Positions 13,601-28,507 of a stretch of DNA of 64,000 nucleotides are shown here, one piece after another; within the stretch, counting starts at the first letter, position 1, and every line of letters starts with the position of its first letter. The DNA is taken from NCBI GenBank assembly GCA_903813345.2, contig CAIIXF020000012.1:15990020-16054019 (forward strand), in the 5' to 3' direction. The notes under the pieces were generated by a model. It did not search any database. It was not told the origin of the DNA and was given only the letters and a program-made list of their open reading frames with translations. This DNA comes from Owenia fusiformis (lineage: Eukaryota; Annelida; Polychaeta; Sabellida; Oweniidae). The translations under genes were made by a program, and so were the position numbers.

Positions 13601-16600
13601 AACCCCTAAAATTCTGGAGACGACGATCTGAATTTTGCTGAGTCAGCAATTTTCGTTTTTTCATTGAAAACAGTACTTTTCAGCCTAAATTGCTACATTT
13701 CTGCTCTCTTATCAAGTAATTTGATGCAGTTCTTGCCAAATTAAAGGAAACACACCCCAAACGTTCCAAAGTGTGCGAAGTTCCAACATTTTGACCCTTT
13801 AAACCCACGAAAGACCCAATTTTAAAGGGACGTATTCAGTAAACCTGCACAAAAGACAATGCTACTTGAACTAGCCATCAGAAGTTCATGAAAAACGAAA
13901 AATCAATGATGTTCAGTTTAGTAAAGTAGCAAATAGTCCTACTTATGAGAGAATATAAATCACTTAAGCAATTTGTACAACTTTAAACAGCTGTTTTAAG
14001 TAGATTAGTATCGTTATGGGCAAAAATCCCCCAAAATAGCCCAAAATTTGTCCAAAAATTCAAAATTTTCATGCTCAAGGCTGAATTATTTTGCCTATTT
14101 TGCTACATTTATCAGTGCAGTGACAAGAAGTCTTGTGGATAGCGCAACTTTTCCTGAACGTTTCTCTAATAAGATATTTTGATGACAAAATAACTACATT
14201 TAGTCTGGAATAAATTGTCACAAAATATAATGACCCCAGGGGTCAAGAGAACCCTATAAAATCAAAAGTGCTGAGGGGATTTGAGCAAAAATGTACATAT
14301 CACTTCATAAAACCCCGAACTTTAAAATTCATATTGAATAAAATGCACATTCAGTCAACCATGACACTAATAGGGTCAATATAACCTACTTGAGATTTGT
14401 TTTGCTCATCGTATAGGAAAAGTAGTACTTAATACACTAGTTCGCTACTTTGTAGATGTATGGCACGTATATGTGTACATGTATTGGCAATTAATGTTTG
14501 GTGATAGCTAGTAGGAGTGTCAGGGACCGCTGACAGATTATTATTTTGAACCCAAAAATTGAATTACATTTTTGGCGGTCTCAGTAAATCAATGGGGTAA
14601 TCAGGTCCTACGTGCTTTTTACAGGCCCAGAAATCAATGCTCGCTTATAAATGTAGCAAAATCTTTTTTCGTTCGTGGGATATTTTTTTCACCATATAAC
14701 CGAACGGGACGTTTTTGAATAGGACTACATGATCTGAATGGATGTGAGGATTCGATGGGCTGGGATTTGAGAAATTATGATTTGAACTTTGCCAATTTTA
14801 CATGTATTCCAATGGGTGAAAAAGTAAGTTGCTTTCTACCTAATATCAACCACATTTATTAGTGAATTTCGAGAAATATGTCGAATTTAGCCATATTTCG
14901 CATATCTTTCTATGGAACCATTTAAAGTTTTGCAAATTAACCCCTAAAATTCTGGAGACGACGATCTGAATTTTGCTGAGTCAGCAATTTTCGTTTTTTC
15001 ATTGAAAACAGTACTTTTCAGCCTAAATTGCTACATTTCTGCTCTCTTATCAAGTAATTTGATGCAGTTCTTGCCAAATTAAAGGAAACACACCCCAAAC
15101 GTTCCAAAGTGTGCGAAGTTCCAACATTTTGACCCTTTAAACCCACGAAAGACCCAATTTTAAAGGGACGTATTCAGTAAACCTGCACAAAAGACAATGC
15201 TACTTGAACTAGCCATCAGAAGTTCATGAAAAACGAAAAATCAATGATGTTCAGTTTAGTAAAGTAGCAAATAGTCCTACTTATGAGAGAATATAAATCA
15301 CTTAAGCAATTTGTACAACTTTAAACAGCTGTTTTAAGTAGATTAGTATCGTTATGGGCAAAAATCCCCCAAAATAGCCCAAAATTTGTCCAAAAATTCA
15401 AAATTTTCATGCTCAAGGCTGAATTATTTTGCCTATTTTGCTACATTTATCAGTGCAGTGACAAGAAGTCTTGTGGATAGCGCAACTTTTCCTGAACGTT
15501 TCTCTAATAAGATATTTTGATGACAAAATAACTACATTTAGTCTGGAATAAATTGTCACAAAATATAATGACCCCAGGGGTCAAGAGAACCCTATAAAAT
15601 CAAAAGTGCTGAGGGGATTTGAGCAAAAATGTACATATCACTTCATAAAACCCCGAACTTTAAAATTCATATTGAATAAAATGCACATTCAGTCAACCAT
15701 GACACTAATAGGGTCAATATAACCTACTTGAGATTTGTTTTGCTCATCGTATAGGAAAAGTAGTACTTAATACACTAGTTCGCTACTTTGTAGATGTATG
15801 GCACGTATATGTGTACATGTATTGGCAATTAATGTTTGGTGATAGCTAGTAGGAGTGTCAGGGACCGCTGACAGATTATTATTTTGAACCCAAAAATTGA
15901 ATTACATTTTTGGCGGTCTCAGTAAATCAATGGGGTAATCAGGTCCTACGTGCTTTTTACAGGCCCAGAAATCAATGCTCGCTTATAAATGTAGCAAAAT
16001 CTTTTTTCGTTCGTGGGATATTTTTTTCACCATATAACCGAACGGGACGTTTTTGAATAGGACTACATGATCTGAATGGATGTGAGGATTCGATGGGCTG
16101 GGATTTGAGAAATTATGATTTGAACTTTGCCAATTTTACATGTATTCCAATGGGTGAAAAAGTAAGTTGCTTTCTACCTAATATCAACCACATTTATTAG
16201 TGAATTTCGAGAAATATGTCGAATTTAGCCATATTTCGCATATCTTTCTATGGAACCATTTAAAGTTTTGCAAATTAACCCCTAAAATTCTGGAGACGAC
16301 GATCTGAATTTTGCTGAGTCAGCAATTTTCGTTTTTTCATTGAAAACAGTACTTTTCAGCCTAAATTGCTACATTTCTGCTCTCTTATCAAGTAATTTGA
16401 TGCAGTTCTTGCCAAATTAAAGGAAACACACCCCAAACGTTCCAAAGTGTGCGAAGTTCCAACATTTTGACCCTTTAAACCCACGAAAGACCCAATTTTA
16501 AAGGGACGTATTCAGTAAACCTGCACAAAAGACAATGCTACTTGAACTAGCCATCAGAAGTTCATGAAAAACGAAAAATCAATGATGTTCAGTTTAGTAA

Positions 16601-19600
16601 AGTAGCAAATAGTCCTACTTATGAGAGAATATAAATCACTTAAGCAATTTGTACAACTTTAAACAGCTGTTTTAAGTAGATTAGTATCGTTATGGGCAAA
16701 AATCCCCCAAAATAGCCCAAAATTTGTCCAAAAATTCAAAATTTTCATGCTCAAGGCTGAATTATTTTGCCTATTTTGCTACATTTATCAGTGCAGTGAC
16801 AAGAAGTCTTGTGGATAGCGCAACTTTTCCTGAACGTTTCTCTAATAAGATATTTTGATGACAAAATAACTACATTTAGTCTGGAATAAATTGTCACAAA
16901 ATATAATGACCCCAGGGGTCAAGAGAACCCTATAAAATCAAAAGTGCTGAGGGGATTTGAGCAAAAATGTACATATCACTTCATAAAACCCCGAACTTTA
17001 AAATTCATATTGAATAAAATGCACATTCAGTCAACCATGACACTAATAGGGTCAATATAACCTACTTGAGATTTGTTTTGCTCATCGTATAGGAAAAGTA
17101 GTACTTAATACACTAGTTCGCTACTTTGTAGATGTATGGCACGTATATGTGTACATGTATTGGCAATTAATGTTTGGTGATAGCTAGTAGGAGTGTCAGG
17201 GACCGCTGACAGATTATTATTTTGAACCCAAAAATTGAATTACATTTTTGGCGGTCTCAGTAAATCAATGGGGTAATCAGGTCCTACGTGCTTTTTACAG
17301 GCCCAGAAATCAATGCTCGCTTATAAATGTAGCAAAATCTTTTTTCGTTCGTGGGATATTTTTTTCACCATATAACCGAACGGGACGTTTTTGAATAGGA
17401 CTACATGATCTGAATGGATGTGAGGATTCGATGGGCTGGGATTTGAGAAATTATGATTTGAACTTTGCCAATTTTACATGTATTCCAATGGGTGAAAAAG
17501 TAAGTTGCTTTCTACCTAATATCAACCACATTTATTAGTGAATTTCGAGAAATATGTCGAATTTAGCCATATTTCGCATATCTTTCTATGGAACCATTTA
17601 AAGTTTTGCAAATTAACCCCTAAAATTCTGGAGACGACGATCTGAATTTTGCTGAGTCAGCAATTTTCGTTTTTTCATTGAAAACAGTACTTTTCAGCCT
17701 AAATTGCTACATTTCTGCTCTCTTATCAAGTAATTTGATGCAGTTCTTGCCAAATTAAAGGAAACACACCCCAAACGTTCCAAAGTGTGCGAAGTTCCAA
17801 CATTTTGACCCTTTAAACCCACGAAAGACCCAATTTTAAAGGGACGTATTCAGTAAACCTGCACAAAAGACAATGCTACTTGAACTAGCCATCAGAAGTT
17901 CATGAAAAACGAAAAATCAATGATGTTCAGTTTAGTAAAGTAGCAAATAGTCCTACTTATGAGAGAATATAAATCACTTAAGCAATTTGTACAACTTTAA
18001 ACAGCTGTTTTAAGTAGATTAGTATCGTTATGGGCAAAAATCCCCCAAAATAGCCCAAAATTTGTCCAAAAATTCAAAATTTTCATGCTCAAGGCTGAAT
18101 TATTTTGCCTATTTTGCTACATTTATCAGTGCAGTGACAAGAAGTCTTGTGGATAGCGCAACTTTTCCTGAACGTTTCTCTAATAAGATATTTTGATGAC
18201 AAAATAACTACATTTAGTCTGGAATAAATTGTCACAAAATATAATGACCCCAGGGGTCAAGAGAACCCTATAAAATCAAAAGTGCTGAGGGGATTTGAGC
18301 AAAAATGTACATATCACTTCATAAAACCCCGAACTTTAAAATTCATATTGAATAAAATGCACATTCAGTCAACCATGACACTAATAGGGTCAATATAACC
18401 TACTTGAGATTTGTTTTGCTCATCGTATAGGAAAAGTAGTACTTAATACACTAGTTCGCTACTTTGTAGATGTATGGCACGTATATGTGTACATGTATTG
18501 GCAATTAATGTTTGGTGATAGCTAGTAGGAGTGTCAGGGACCGCTGACAGATTATTATTTTGAACCCAAAAATTGAATTACATTTTTGGCGGTCTCAGTA
18601 AATCAATGGGGTAATCAGGTCCTACGTGCTTTTTACAGGCCCAGAAATCAATGCTCGCTTATAAATGTAGCAAAATCTTTTTTCGTTCGTGGGATATTTT
18701 TTTCACCATATAACCGAACGGGACGTTTTTGAATAGGACTACATGATCTGAATGGATGTGAGGATTCGATGGGCTGGGATTTGAGAAATTATGATTTGAA
18801 CTTTGCCAATTTTACATGTATTCCAATGGGTGAAAAAGTAAGTTGCTTTCTACCTAATATCAACCACATTTATTAGTGAATTTCGAGAAATATGTCGAAT
18901 TTAGCCATATTTCGCATATCTTTCTATGGAACCATTTAAAGTTTTGCAAATTAACCCCTAAAATTCTGGAGACGACGATCTGAATTTTGCTGAGTCAGCA
19001 ATTTTCGTTTTTTCATTGAAAACAGTACTTTTCAGCCTAAATTGCTACATTTCTGCTCTCTTATCAAGTAATTTGATGCAGTTCTTGCCAAATTAAAGGA
19101 AACACACCCCAAACGTTCCAAAGTGTGCGAAGTTCCAACATTTTGACCCTTTAAACCCACGAAAGACCCAATTTTAAAGGGACGTATTCAGTAAACCTGC
19201 ACAAAAGACAATGCTACTTGAACTAGCCATCAGAAGTTCATGAAAAACGAAAAATCAATGATGTTCAGTTTAGTAAAGTAGCAAATAGTCCTACTTATGA
19301 GAGAATATAAATCACTTAAGCAATTTGTACAACTTTAAACAGCTGTTTTAAGTAGATTAGTATCGTTATGGGCAAAAATCCCCCAAAATAGCCCAAAATT
19401 TGTCCAAAAATTCAAAATTTTCATGCTCAAGGCTGAATTATTTTGCCTATTTTGCTACATTTATCAGTGCAGTGACAAGAAGTCTTGTGGATAGCGCAAC
19501 TTTTCCTGAACGTTTCTCTAATAAGATATTTTGATGACAAAATAACTACATTTAGTCTGGAATAAATTGTCACAAAATATAATGACCCCAGGGGTCAAGA

Positions 19601-22600
19601 GAACCCTATAAAATCAAAAGTGCTGAGGGGATTTGAGCAAAAATGTACATATCACTTCATAAAACCCCGAACTTTAAAATTCATATTGAATAAAATGCAC
19701 ATTCAGTCAACCATGACACTAATAGGGTCAATATAACCTACTTGAGATTTGTTTTGCTCATCGTATAGGAAAAGTAGTACTTAATACACTAGTTCGCTAC
19801 TTTGTAGATGTATGGCACGTATATGTGTACATGTATTGGCAATTAATGTTTGGTGATAGCTAGTAGGAGTGTCAGGGACCGCTGACAGATTATTATTTTG
19901 AACCCAAAAATTGAATTACATTTTTGGCGGTCTCAGTAAATCAATGGGGTAATCAGGTCCTACGTGCTTTTTACAGGCCCAGAAATCAATGCTCGCTTAT
20001 AAATGTAGCAAAATCTTTTTTCGTTCGTGGGATATTTTTTTCACCATATAACCGAACGGGACGTTTTTGAATAGGACTACATGATCTGAATGGATGTGAG
20101 GATTCGATGGGCTGGGATTTGAGAAATTATGATTTGAACTTTGCCAATTTTACATGTATTCCAATGGGTGAAAAAGTAAGTTGCTTTCTACCTAATATCA
20201 ACCACATTTATTAGTGAATTTCGAGAAATATGTCGAATTTAGCCATATTTCGCATATCTTTCTATGGAACCATTTAAAGTTTTGCAAATTAACCCCTAAA
20301 ATTCTGGAGACGACGATCTGAATTTTGCTGAGTCAGCAATTTTCGTTTTTTCATTGAAAACAGTACTTTTCAGCCTAAATTGCTACATTTCTGCTCTCTT
20401 ATCAAGTAATTTGATGCAGTTCTTGCCAAATTAAAGGAAACACACCCCAAACGTTCCAAAGTGTGCGAAGTTCCAACATTTTGACCCTTTAAACCCACGA
20501 AAGACCCAATTTTAAAGGGACGTATTCAGTAAACCTGCACAAAAGACAATGCTACTTGAACTAGCCATCAGAAGTTCATGAAAAACGAAAAATCAATGAT
20601 GTTCAGTTTAGTAAAGTAGCAAATAGTCCTACTTATGAGAGAATATAAATCACTTAAGCAATTTGTACAACTTTAAACAGCTGTTTTAAGTAGATTAGTA
20701 TCGTTATGGGCAAAAATCCCCCAAAATAGCCCAAAATTTGTCCAAAAATTCAAAATTTTCATGCTCAAGGCTGAATTATTTTGCCTATTTTGCTACATTT
20801 ATCAGTGCAGTGACAAGAAGTCTTGTGGATAGCGCAACTTTTCCTGAACGTTTCTCTAATAAGATATTTTGATGACAAAATAACTACATTTAGTCTGGAA
20901 TAAATTGTCACAAAATATAATGACCCCAGGGGTCAAGAGAACCCTATAAAATCAAAAGTGCTGAGGGGATTTGAGCAAAAATGTACATATCACTTCATAA
21001 AACCCCGAACTTTAAAATTCATATTGAATAAAATGCACATTCAGTCAACCATGACACTAATAGGGTCAATATAACCTACTTGAGATTTGTTTTGCTCATC
21101 GTATAGGAAAAGTAGTACTTAATACACTAGTTCGCTACTTTGTAGATGTATGGCACGTATATGTGTACATGTATTGGCAATTAATGTTTGGTGATAGCTA
21201 GTAGGAGTGTCAGGGACCGCTGACAGATTATTATTTTGAACCCAAAAATTGAATTACATTTTTGGCGGTCTCAGTAAATCAATGGGGTAATCAGGTCCTA
21301 CGTGCTTTTTACAGGCCCAGAAATCAATGCTCGCTTATAAATGTAGCAAAATCTTTTTTCGTTCGTGGGATATTTTTTTCACCATATAACCGAACGGGAC
21401 GTTTTTGAATAGGACTACATGATCTGAATGGATGTGAGGATTCGATGGGCTGGGATTTGAGAAATTATGATTTGAACTTTGCCAATTTTACATGTATTCC
21501 AATGGGTGAAAAAGTAAGTTGCTTTCTACCTAATATCAACCACATTTATTAGTGAATTTCGAGAAATATGTCGAATTTAGCCATATTTCGCATATCTTTC
21601 TATGGAACCATTTAAAGTTTTGCAAATTAACCCCTAAAATTCTGGAGACGACGATCTGAATTTTGCTGAGTCAGCAATTTTCGTTTTTTCATTGAAAACA
21701 GTACTTTTCAGCCTAAATTGCTACATTTCTGCTCTCTTATCAAGTAATTTGATGCAGTTCTTGCCAAATTAAAGGAAACACACCCCAAACGTTCCAAAGT
21801 GTGCGAAGTTCCAACATTTTGACCCTTTAAACCCACGAAAGACCCAATTTTAAAGGGACGTATTCAGTAAACCTGCACAAAAGACAATGCTACTTGAACT
21901 AGCCATCAGAAGTTCATGAAAAACGAAAAATCAATGATGTTCAGTTTAGTAAAGTAGCAAATAGTCCTACTTATGAGAGAATATAAATCACTTAAGCAAT
22001 TTGTACAACTTTAAACAGCTGTTTTAAGTAGATTAGTATCGTTATGGGCAAAAATCCCCCAAAATAGCCCAAAATTTGTCCAAAAATTCAAAATTTTCAT
22101 GCTCAAGGCTGAATTATTTTGCCTATTTTGCTACATTTATCAGTGCAGTGACAAGAAGTCTTGTGGATAGCGCAACTTTTCCTGAACGTTTCTCTAATAA
22201 GATATTTTGATGACAAAATAACTACATTTAGTCTGGAATAAATTGTCACAAAATATAATGACCCCAGGGGTCAAGAGAACCCTATAAAATCAAAAGTGCT
22301 GAGGGGATTTGAGCAAAAATGTACATATCACTTCATAAAACCCCGAACTTTAAAATTCATATTGAATAAAATGCACATTCAGTCAACCATGACACTAATA
22401 GGGTCAATATAACCTACTTGAGATTTGTTTTGCTCATCGTATAGGAAAAGTAGTACTTAATACACTAGTTCGCTACTTTGTAGATGTATGGCACGTATAT
22501 GTGTACATGTATTGGCAATTAATGTTTGGTGATAGCTAGTAGGAGTGTCAGGGACCGCTGACAGATTATTATTTTGAACCCAAAAATTGAATTACATTTT

Positions 22601-25600
22601 TGGCGGTCTCAGTAAATCAATGGGGTAATCAGGTCCTACGTGCTTTTTACAGGCCCAGAAATCAATGCTCGCTTATAAATGTAGCAAAATCTTTTTTCGT
22701 TCGTGGGATATTTTTTTCACCATATAACCGAACGGGACGTTTTTGAATAGGACTACATGATCTGAATGGATGTGAGGATTCGATGGGCTGGGATTTGAGA
22801 AATTATGATTTGAACTTTGCCAATTTTACATGTATTCCAATGGGTGAAAAAGTAAGTTGCTTTCTACCTAATATCAACCACATTTATTAGTGAATTTCGA
22901 GAAATATGTCGAATTTAGCCATATTTCGCATATCTTTCTATGGAACCATTTAAAGTTTTGCAAATTAACCCCTAAAATTCTGGAGACGACGATCTGAATT
23001 TTGCTGAGTCAGCAATTTTCGTTTTTTCATTGAAAACAGTACTTTTCAGCCTAAATTGCTACATTTCTGCTCTCTTATCAAGTAATTTGATGCAGTTCTT
23101 GCCAAATTAAAGGAAACACACCCCAAACGTTCCAAAGTGTGCGAAGTTCCAACATTTTGACCCTTTAAACCCACGAAAGACCCAATTTTAAAGGGACGTA
23201 TTCAGTAAACCTGCACAAAAGACAATGCTACTTGAACTAGCCATCAGAAGTTCATGAAAAACGAAAAATCAATGATGTTCAGTTTAGTAAAGTAGCAAAT
23301 AGTCCTACTTATGAGAGAATATAAATCACTTAAGCAATTTGTACAACTTTAAACAGCTGTTTTAAGTAGATTAGTATCGTTATGGGCAAAAATCCCCCAA
23401 AATAGCCCAAAATTTGTCCAAAAATTCAAAATTTTCATGCTCAAGGCTGAATTATTTTGCCTATTTTGCTACATTTATCAGTGCAGTGACAAGAAGTCTT
23501 GTGGATAGCGCAACTTTTCCTGAACGTTTCTCTAATAAGATATTTTGATGACAAAATAACTACATTTAGTCTGGAATAAATTGTCACAAAATATAATGAC
23601 CCCAGGGGTCAAGAGAACCCTATAAAATCAAAAGTGCTGAGGGGATTTGAGCAAAAATGTACATATCACTTCATAAAACCCCGAACTTTAAAATTCATAT
23701 TGAATAAAATGCACATTCAGTCAACCATGACACTAATAGGGTCAATATAACCTACTTGAGATTTGTTTTGCTCATCGTATAGGAAAAGTAGTACTTAATA
23801 CACTAGTTCGCTACTTTGTAGATGTATGGCACGTATATGTGTACATGTATTGGCAATTAATGTTTGGTGATAGCTAGTAGGAGTGTCAGGGACCGCTGAC
23901 AGATTATTATTTTGAACCCAAAAATTGAATTACATTTTTGGCGGTCTCAGTAAATCAATGGGGTAATCAGGTCCTACGTGCTTTTTACAGGCCCAGAAAT
24001 CAATGCTCGCTTATAAATGTAGCAAAATCTTTTTTCGTTCGTGGGATATTTTTTTCACCATATAACCGAACGGGACGTTTTTGAATAGGACTACATGATC
24101 TGAATGGATGTGAGGATTCGATGGGCTGGGATTTGAGAAATTATGATTTGAACTTTGCCAATTTTACATGTATTCCAATGGGTGAAAAAGTAAGTTGCTT
24201 TCTACCTAATATCAACCACATTTATTAGTGAATTTCGAGAAATATGTCGAATTTAGCCATATTTCGCATATCTTTCTATGGAACCATTTAAAGTTTTGCA
24301 AATTAACCCCTAAAATTCTGGAGACGACGATCTGAATTTTGCTGAGTCAGCAATTTTCGTTTTTTCATTGAAAACAGTACTTTTCAGCCTAAATTGCTAC
24401 ATTTCTGCTCTCTTATCAAGTAATTTGATGCAGTTCTTGCCAAATTAAAGGAAACACACCCCAAACGTTCCAAAGTGTGCGAAGTTCCAACATTTTGACC
24501 CTTTAAACCCACGAAAGACCCAATTTTAAAGGGACGTATTCAGTAAACCTGCACAAAAGACAATGCTACTTGAACTAGCCATCAGAAGTTCATGAAAAAC
24601 GAAAAATCAATGATGTTCAGTTTAGTAAAGTAGCAAATAGTCCTACTTATGAGAGAATATAAATCACTTAAGCAATTTGTACAACTTTAAACAGCTGTTT
24701 TAAGTAGATTAGTATCGTTATGGGCAAAAATCCCCCAAAATAGCCCAAAATTTGTCCAAAAATTCAAAATTTTCATGCTCAAGGCTGAATTATTTTGCCT
24801 ATTTTGCTACATTTATCAGTGCAGTGACAAGAAGTCTTGTGGATAGCGCAACTTTTCCTGAACGTTTCTCTAATAAGATATTTTGATGACAAAATAACTA
24901 CATTTAGTCTGGAATAAATTGTCACAAAATATAATGACCCCAGGGGTCAAGAGAACCCTATAAAATCAAAAGTGCTGAGGGGATTTGAGCAAAAATGTAC
25001 ATATCACTTCATAAAACCCCGAACTTTAAAATTCATATTGAATAAAATGCACATTCAGTCAACCATGACACTAATAGGGTCAATATAACCTACTTGAGAT
25101 TTGTTTTGCTCATCGTATAGGAAAAGTAGTACTTAATACACTAGTTCGCTACTTTGTAGATGTATGGCACGTATATGTGTACATGTATTGGCAATTAATG
25201 TTTGGTGATAGCTAGTAGGAGTGTCAGGGACCGCTGACAGATTATTATTTTGAACCCAAAAATTGAATTACATTTTTGGCGGTCTCAGTAAATCAATGGG
25301 GTAATCAGGTCCTACGTGCTTTTTACAGGCCCAGAAATCAATGCTCGCTTATAAATGTAGCAAAATCTTTTTTCGTTCGTGGGATATTTTTTTCACCATA
25401 TAACCGAACGGGACGTTTTTGAATAGGACTACATGATCTGAATGGATGTGAGGATTCGATGGGCTGGGATTTGAGAAATTATGATTTGAACTTTGCCAAT
25501 TTTACATGTATTCCAATGGGTGAAAAAGTAAGTTGCTTTCTACCTAATATCAACCACATTTATTAGTGAATTTCGAGAAATATGTCGAATTTAGCCATAT

Positions 25601-28507
25601 TTCGCATATCTTTCTATGGAACCATTTAAAGTTTTGCAAATTAACCCCTAAAATTCTGGAGACGACGATCTGAATTTTGCTGAGTCAGCAATTTTCGTTT
25701 TTTCATTGAAAACAGTACTTTTCAGCCTAAATTGCTACATTTCTGCTCTCTTATCAAGTAATTTGATGCAGTTCTTGCCAAATTAAAGGAAACACACCCC
25801 AAACGTTCCAAAGTGTGCGAAGTTCCAACATTTTGACCCTTTAAACCCACGAAAGACCCAATTTTAAAGGGACGTATTCAGTAAACCTGCACAAAAGACA
25901 ATGCTACTTGAACTAGCCATCAGAAGTTCATGAAAAACGAAAAATCAATGATGTTCAGTTTAGTAAAGTAGCAAATAGTCCTACTTATGAGAGAATATAA
26001 ATCACTTAAGCAATTTGTACAACTTTAAACAGCTGTTTTAAGTAGATTAGTATCGTTATGGGCAAAAATCCCCCAAAATAGCCCAAAATTTGTCCAAAAA
26101 TTCAAAATTTTCATGCTCAAGGCTGAATTATTTTGCCTATTTTGCTACATTTATCAGTGCAGTGACAAGAAGTCTTGTGGATAGCGCAACTTTTCCTGAA
26201 CGTTTCTCTAATAAGATATTTTGATGACAAAATAACTACATTTAGTCTGGAATAAATTGTCACAAAATATAATGACCCCAGGGGTCAAGAGAACCCTATA
26301 AAATCAAAAGTGCTGAGGGGATTTGAGCAAAAATGTACATATCACTTCATAAAACCCCGAACTTTAAAATTCATATTGAATAAAATGCACATTCAGTCAA
26401 CCATGACACTAATAGGGTCAATATAACCTACTTGAGATTTGTTTTGCTCATCGTATAGGAAAAGTAGTACTTAATACACTAGTTCGCTACTTTGTAGATG
26501 TATGGCACGTATATGTGTACATGTATTGGCAATTAATGTTTGGTGATAGCTAGTAGGAGTGTCAGGGACCGCTGACAGATTATTATTTTGAACCCAAAAA
26601 TTGAATTACATTTTTGGCGGTCTCAGTAAATCAATGGGGTAATCAGGTCCTACGTGCTTTTTACAGGCCCAGAAATCAATGCTCGCTTATAAATGTAGCA
26701 AAATCTTTTTTCGTTCGTGGGATATTTTTTTCACCATATAACCGAACGGGACGTTTTTGAATAGGACTACATGATCTGAATGGATGTGAGGATTCGATGG
26801 GCTGGGATTTGAGAAATTATGATTTGAACTTTGCCAATTTTACATGTATTCCAATGGGTGAAAAAGTAAGTTGCTTTCTACCTAATATCAACCACATTTA
26901 TTAGTGAATTTCGAGAAATATGTCGAATTTAGCCATATTTCGCATATCTTTCTATGGAACCATTTAAAGTTTTGCAAATTAACCCCTAAAATTCTGGAGA
27001 CGACGATCTGAATTTTGCTGAGTCAGCAATTTTCGTTTTTTCATTGAAAACAGTACTTTTCAGCCTAAATTGCTACATTTCTGCTCTCTTATCAAGTAAT
27101 TTGATGCAGTTCTTGCCAAATTAAAGGAAACACACCCCAAACGTTCCAAAGTGTGCGAAGTTCCAACATTTTGACCCTTTAAACCCACGAAAGACCCAAT
27201 TTTAAAGGGACGTATTCAGTAAACCTGCACAAAAGACAATGCTACTTGAACTAGCCATCAGAAGTTCATGAAAAACGAAAAATCAATGATGTTCAGTTTA
27301 GTAAAGTAGCAAATAGTCCTACTTATGAGAGAATATAAATCACTTAAGCAATTTGTACAACTTTAAACAGCTGTTTTAAGTAGATTAGTATCGTTATGGG
27401 CAAAAATCCCCCAAAATAGCCCAAAATTTGTCCAAAAATTCAAAATTTTCATGCTCAAGGCTGAATTATTTTGCCTATTTTGCTACATTTATCAGTGCAG
27501 TGACAAGAAGTCTTGTGGATAGCGCAACTTTTCCTGAACGTTTCTCTAATAAGATATTTTGATGACAAAATAACTACATTTAGTCTGGAATAAATTGTCA
27601 CAAAATATAATGACCCCAGGGGTCAAGAGAACCCTATAAAATCAAAAGTGCTGAGGGGATTTGAGCAAAAATGTACATATCACTTCATAAAACCCCGAAC
27701 TTTAAAATTCATATTGAATAAAATGCACATTCAGTCAACCATGACACTAATAGGGTCAATATAACCTACTTGAGATTTGTTTTGCTCATCGTATAGGAAA
27801 AGTAGTACTTAATACACTAGTTCGCTACTTTGTAGATGTATGGCACGTATATGTGTACATGTATTGGCAATTAATGTTTGGTGATAGCTAGTAGGAGTGT
27901 CAGGGACCGCTGACAGATTATTATTTTGAACCCAAAAATTGAATTACATTTTTGGCGGTCTCAGTAAATCAATGGGGTAATCAGGTCCTACGTGCTTTTT
28001 ACAGGCCCAGAAATCAATGCTCGCTTATAAATGTAGCAAAATCTTTTTTCGTTCGTGGGATATTTTTTTCACCATATAACCGAACGGGACGTTTTTGAAT
28101 AGGACTACATGATCTGAATGGATGTGAGGATTCGATGGGCTGGGATTTGAGAAATTATGATTTGAACTTTGCCAATTTTACATGTATTCCAATGGGTGAA
28201 AAAGTAAGTTGCTTTCTACCATCACGGGGCTTTAAAAATTATAAGAAATACCGAAATGAGAAAATGATCGGTAGGAAGGAGGCTCGATTGCGCTGAACGA
28301 AATGTTAGATTTCCGGAATTAGCAAAATTATAAATTTGATCAATCACGTATTTTCACGTATAGGGATCAATTTAACCAAGTACCAAGCGGGGATTTTGCA
28401 TGTGAAACAAACGTGCGTCAGAAAGACTCGGTAGACAATGAATATTTGCGTCAGAGTTGCAAAAATGTGAGTAAAAAACGTAAAAAATTGCGTTAACGCC
28501 ACCTCTG
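10686..28507. mobile_element. Nested 17.8-kb TIR element carrying a 1338-bp satellite
   Basis: The left end reads CAGCGGTGGCGGTA and the right end, on the minus strand, reads CAGAGGTGGCGTTA (12 of 14 match). It is flanked by GTTC on both sides. Joining the flanks at one GTTC restores the host monomer (CTATAGGTTCTATTCAATTA), so the insertion is clean and younger than the surrounding satellite. Contents: about 1.0 kb of unique left sequence with repeated GAGTCA words, the 1338-bp array (11696-28220), then 287 bp of unique right sequence. No transposase frame is seen. A CAGxGGTGG terminus is hAT-like, but the 4-bp duplication is not the usual 8 bp, so the family is open. Confidence 0.7.
11696..28220 (+). 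repeat. Tandem array: 12.35 copies of a 1338-bp unit
   Basis: Units begin GGGTCAATATAACCTACTTG at 11696, 13035, 14373, 15711, 17049, 18387, 19725, 21063, 22401, 23739, 25077, 26415 and 27753. The last is cut at 28220 after 468 bp. The first unit is 1339 bp because of one extra T in a T-run near 12320; every later spacing is exactly 1338. All lines compared by eye were identical. The unit has no frame of 60 codons on either strand. Inside it are TGTCAG-GGACCG-CTGACA and GACCCC-A-GGGGTC inverted repeats, and the word TGCTACATTT recurs. Near-zero divergence means very recent amplification, ongoing homogenisation, or an assembly effect. Confidence 0.95.

Noticed and set aside
11696-28220. The 1338-bp unit as a coding repeat (1338 is 446 x 3)
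   Set aside because: No frame of 60 codons exists on either strand across the array; the divisibility is a coincidence.
11696-28220. CRISPR-like or centromeric array
   Set aside because: There are no spacers and the unit is far too long for CRISPR. Bounding TIRs and a target duplication argue for a mobile element rather than a centromere, although a centromeric role elsewhere is not excluded.
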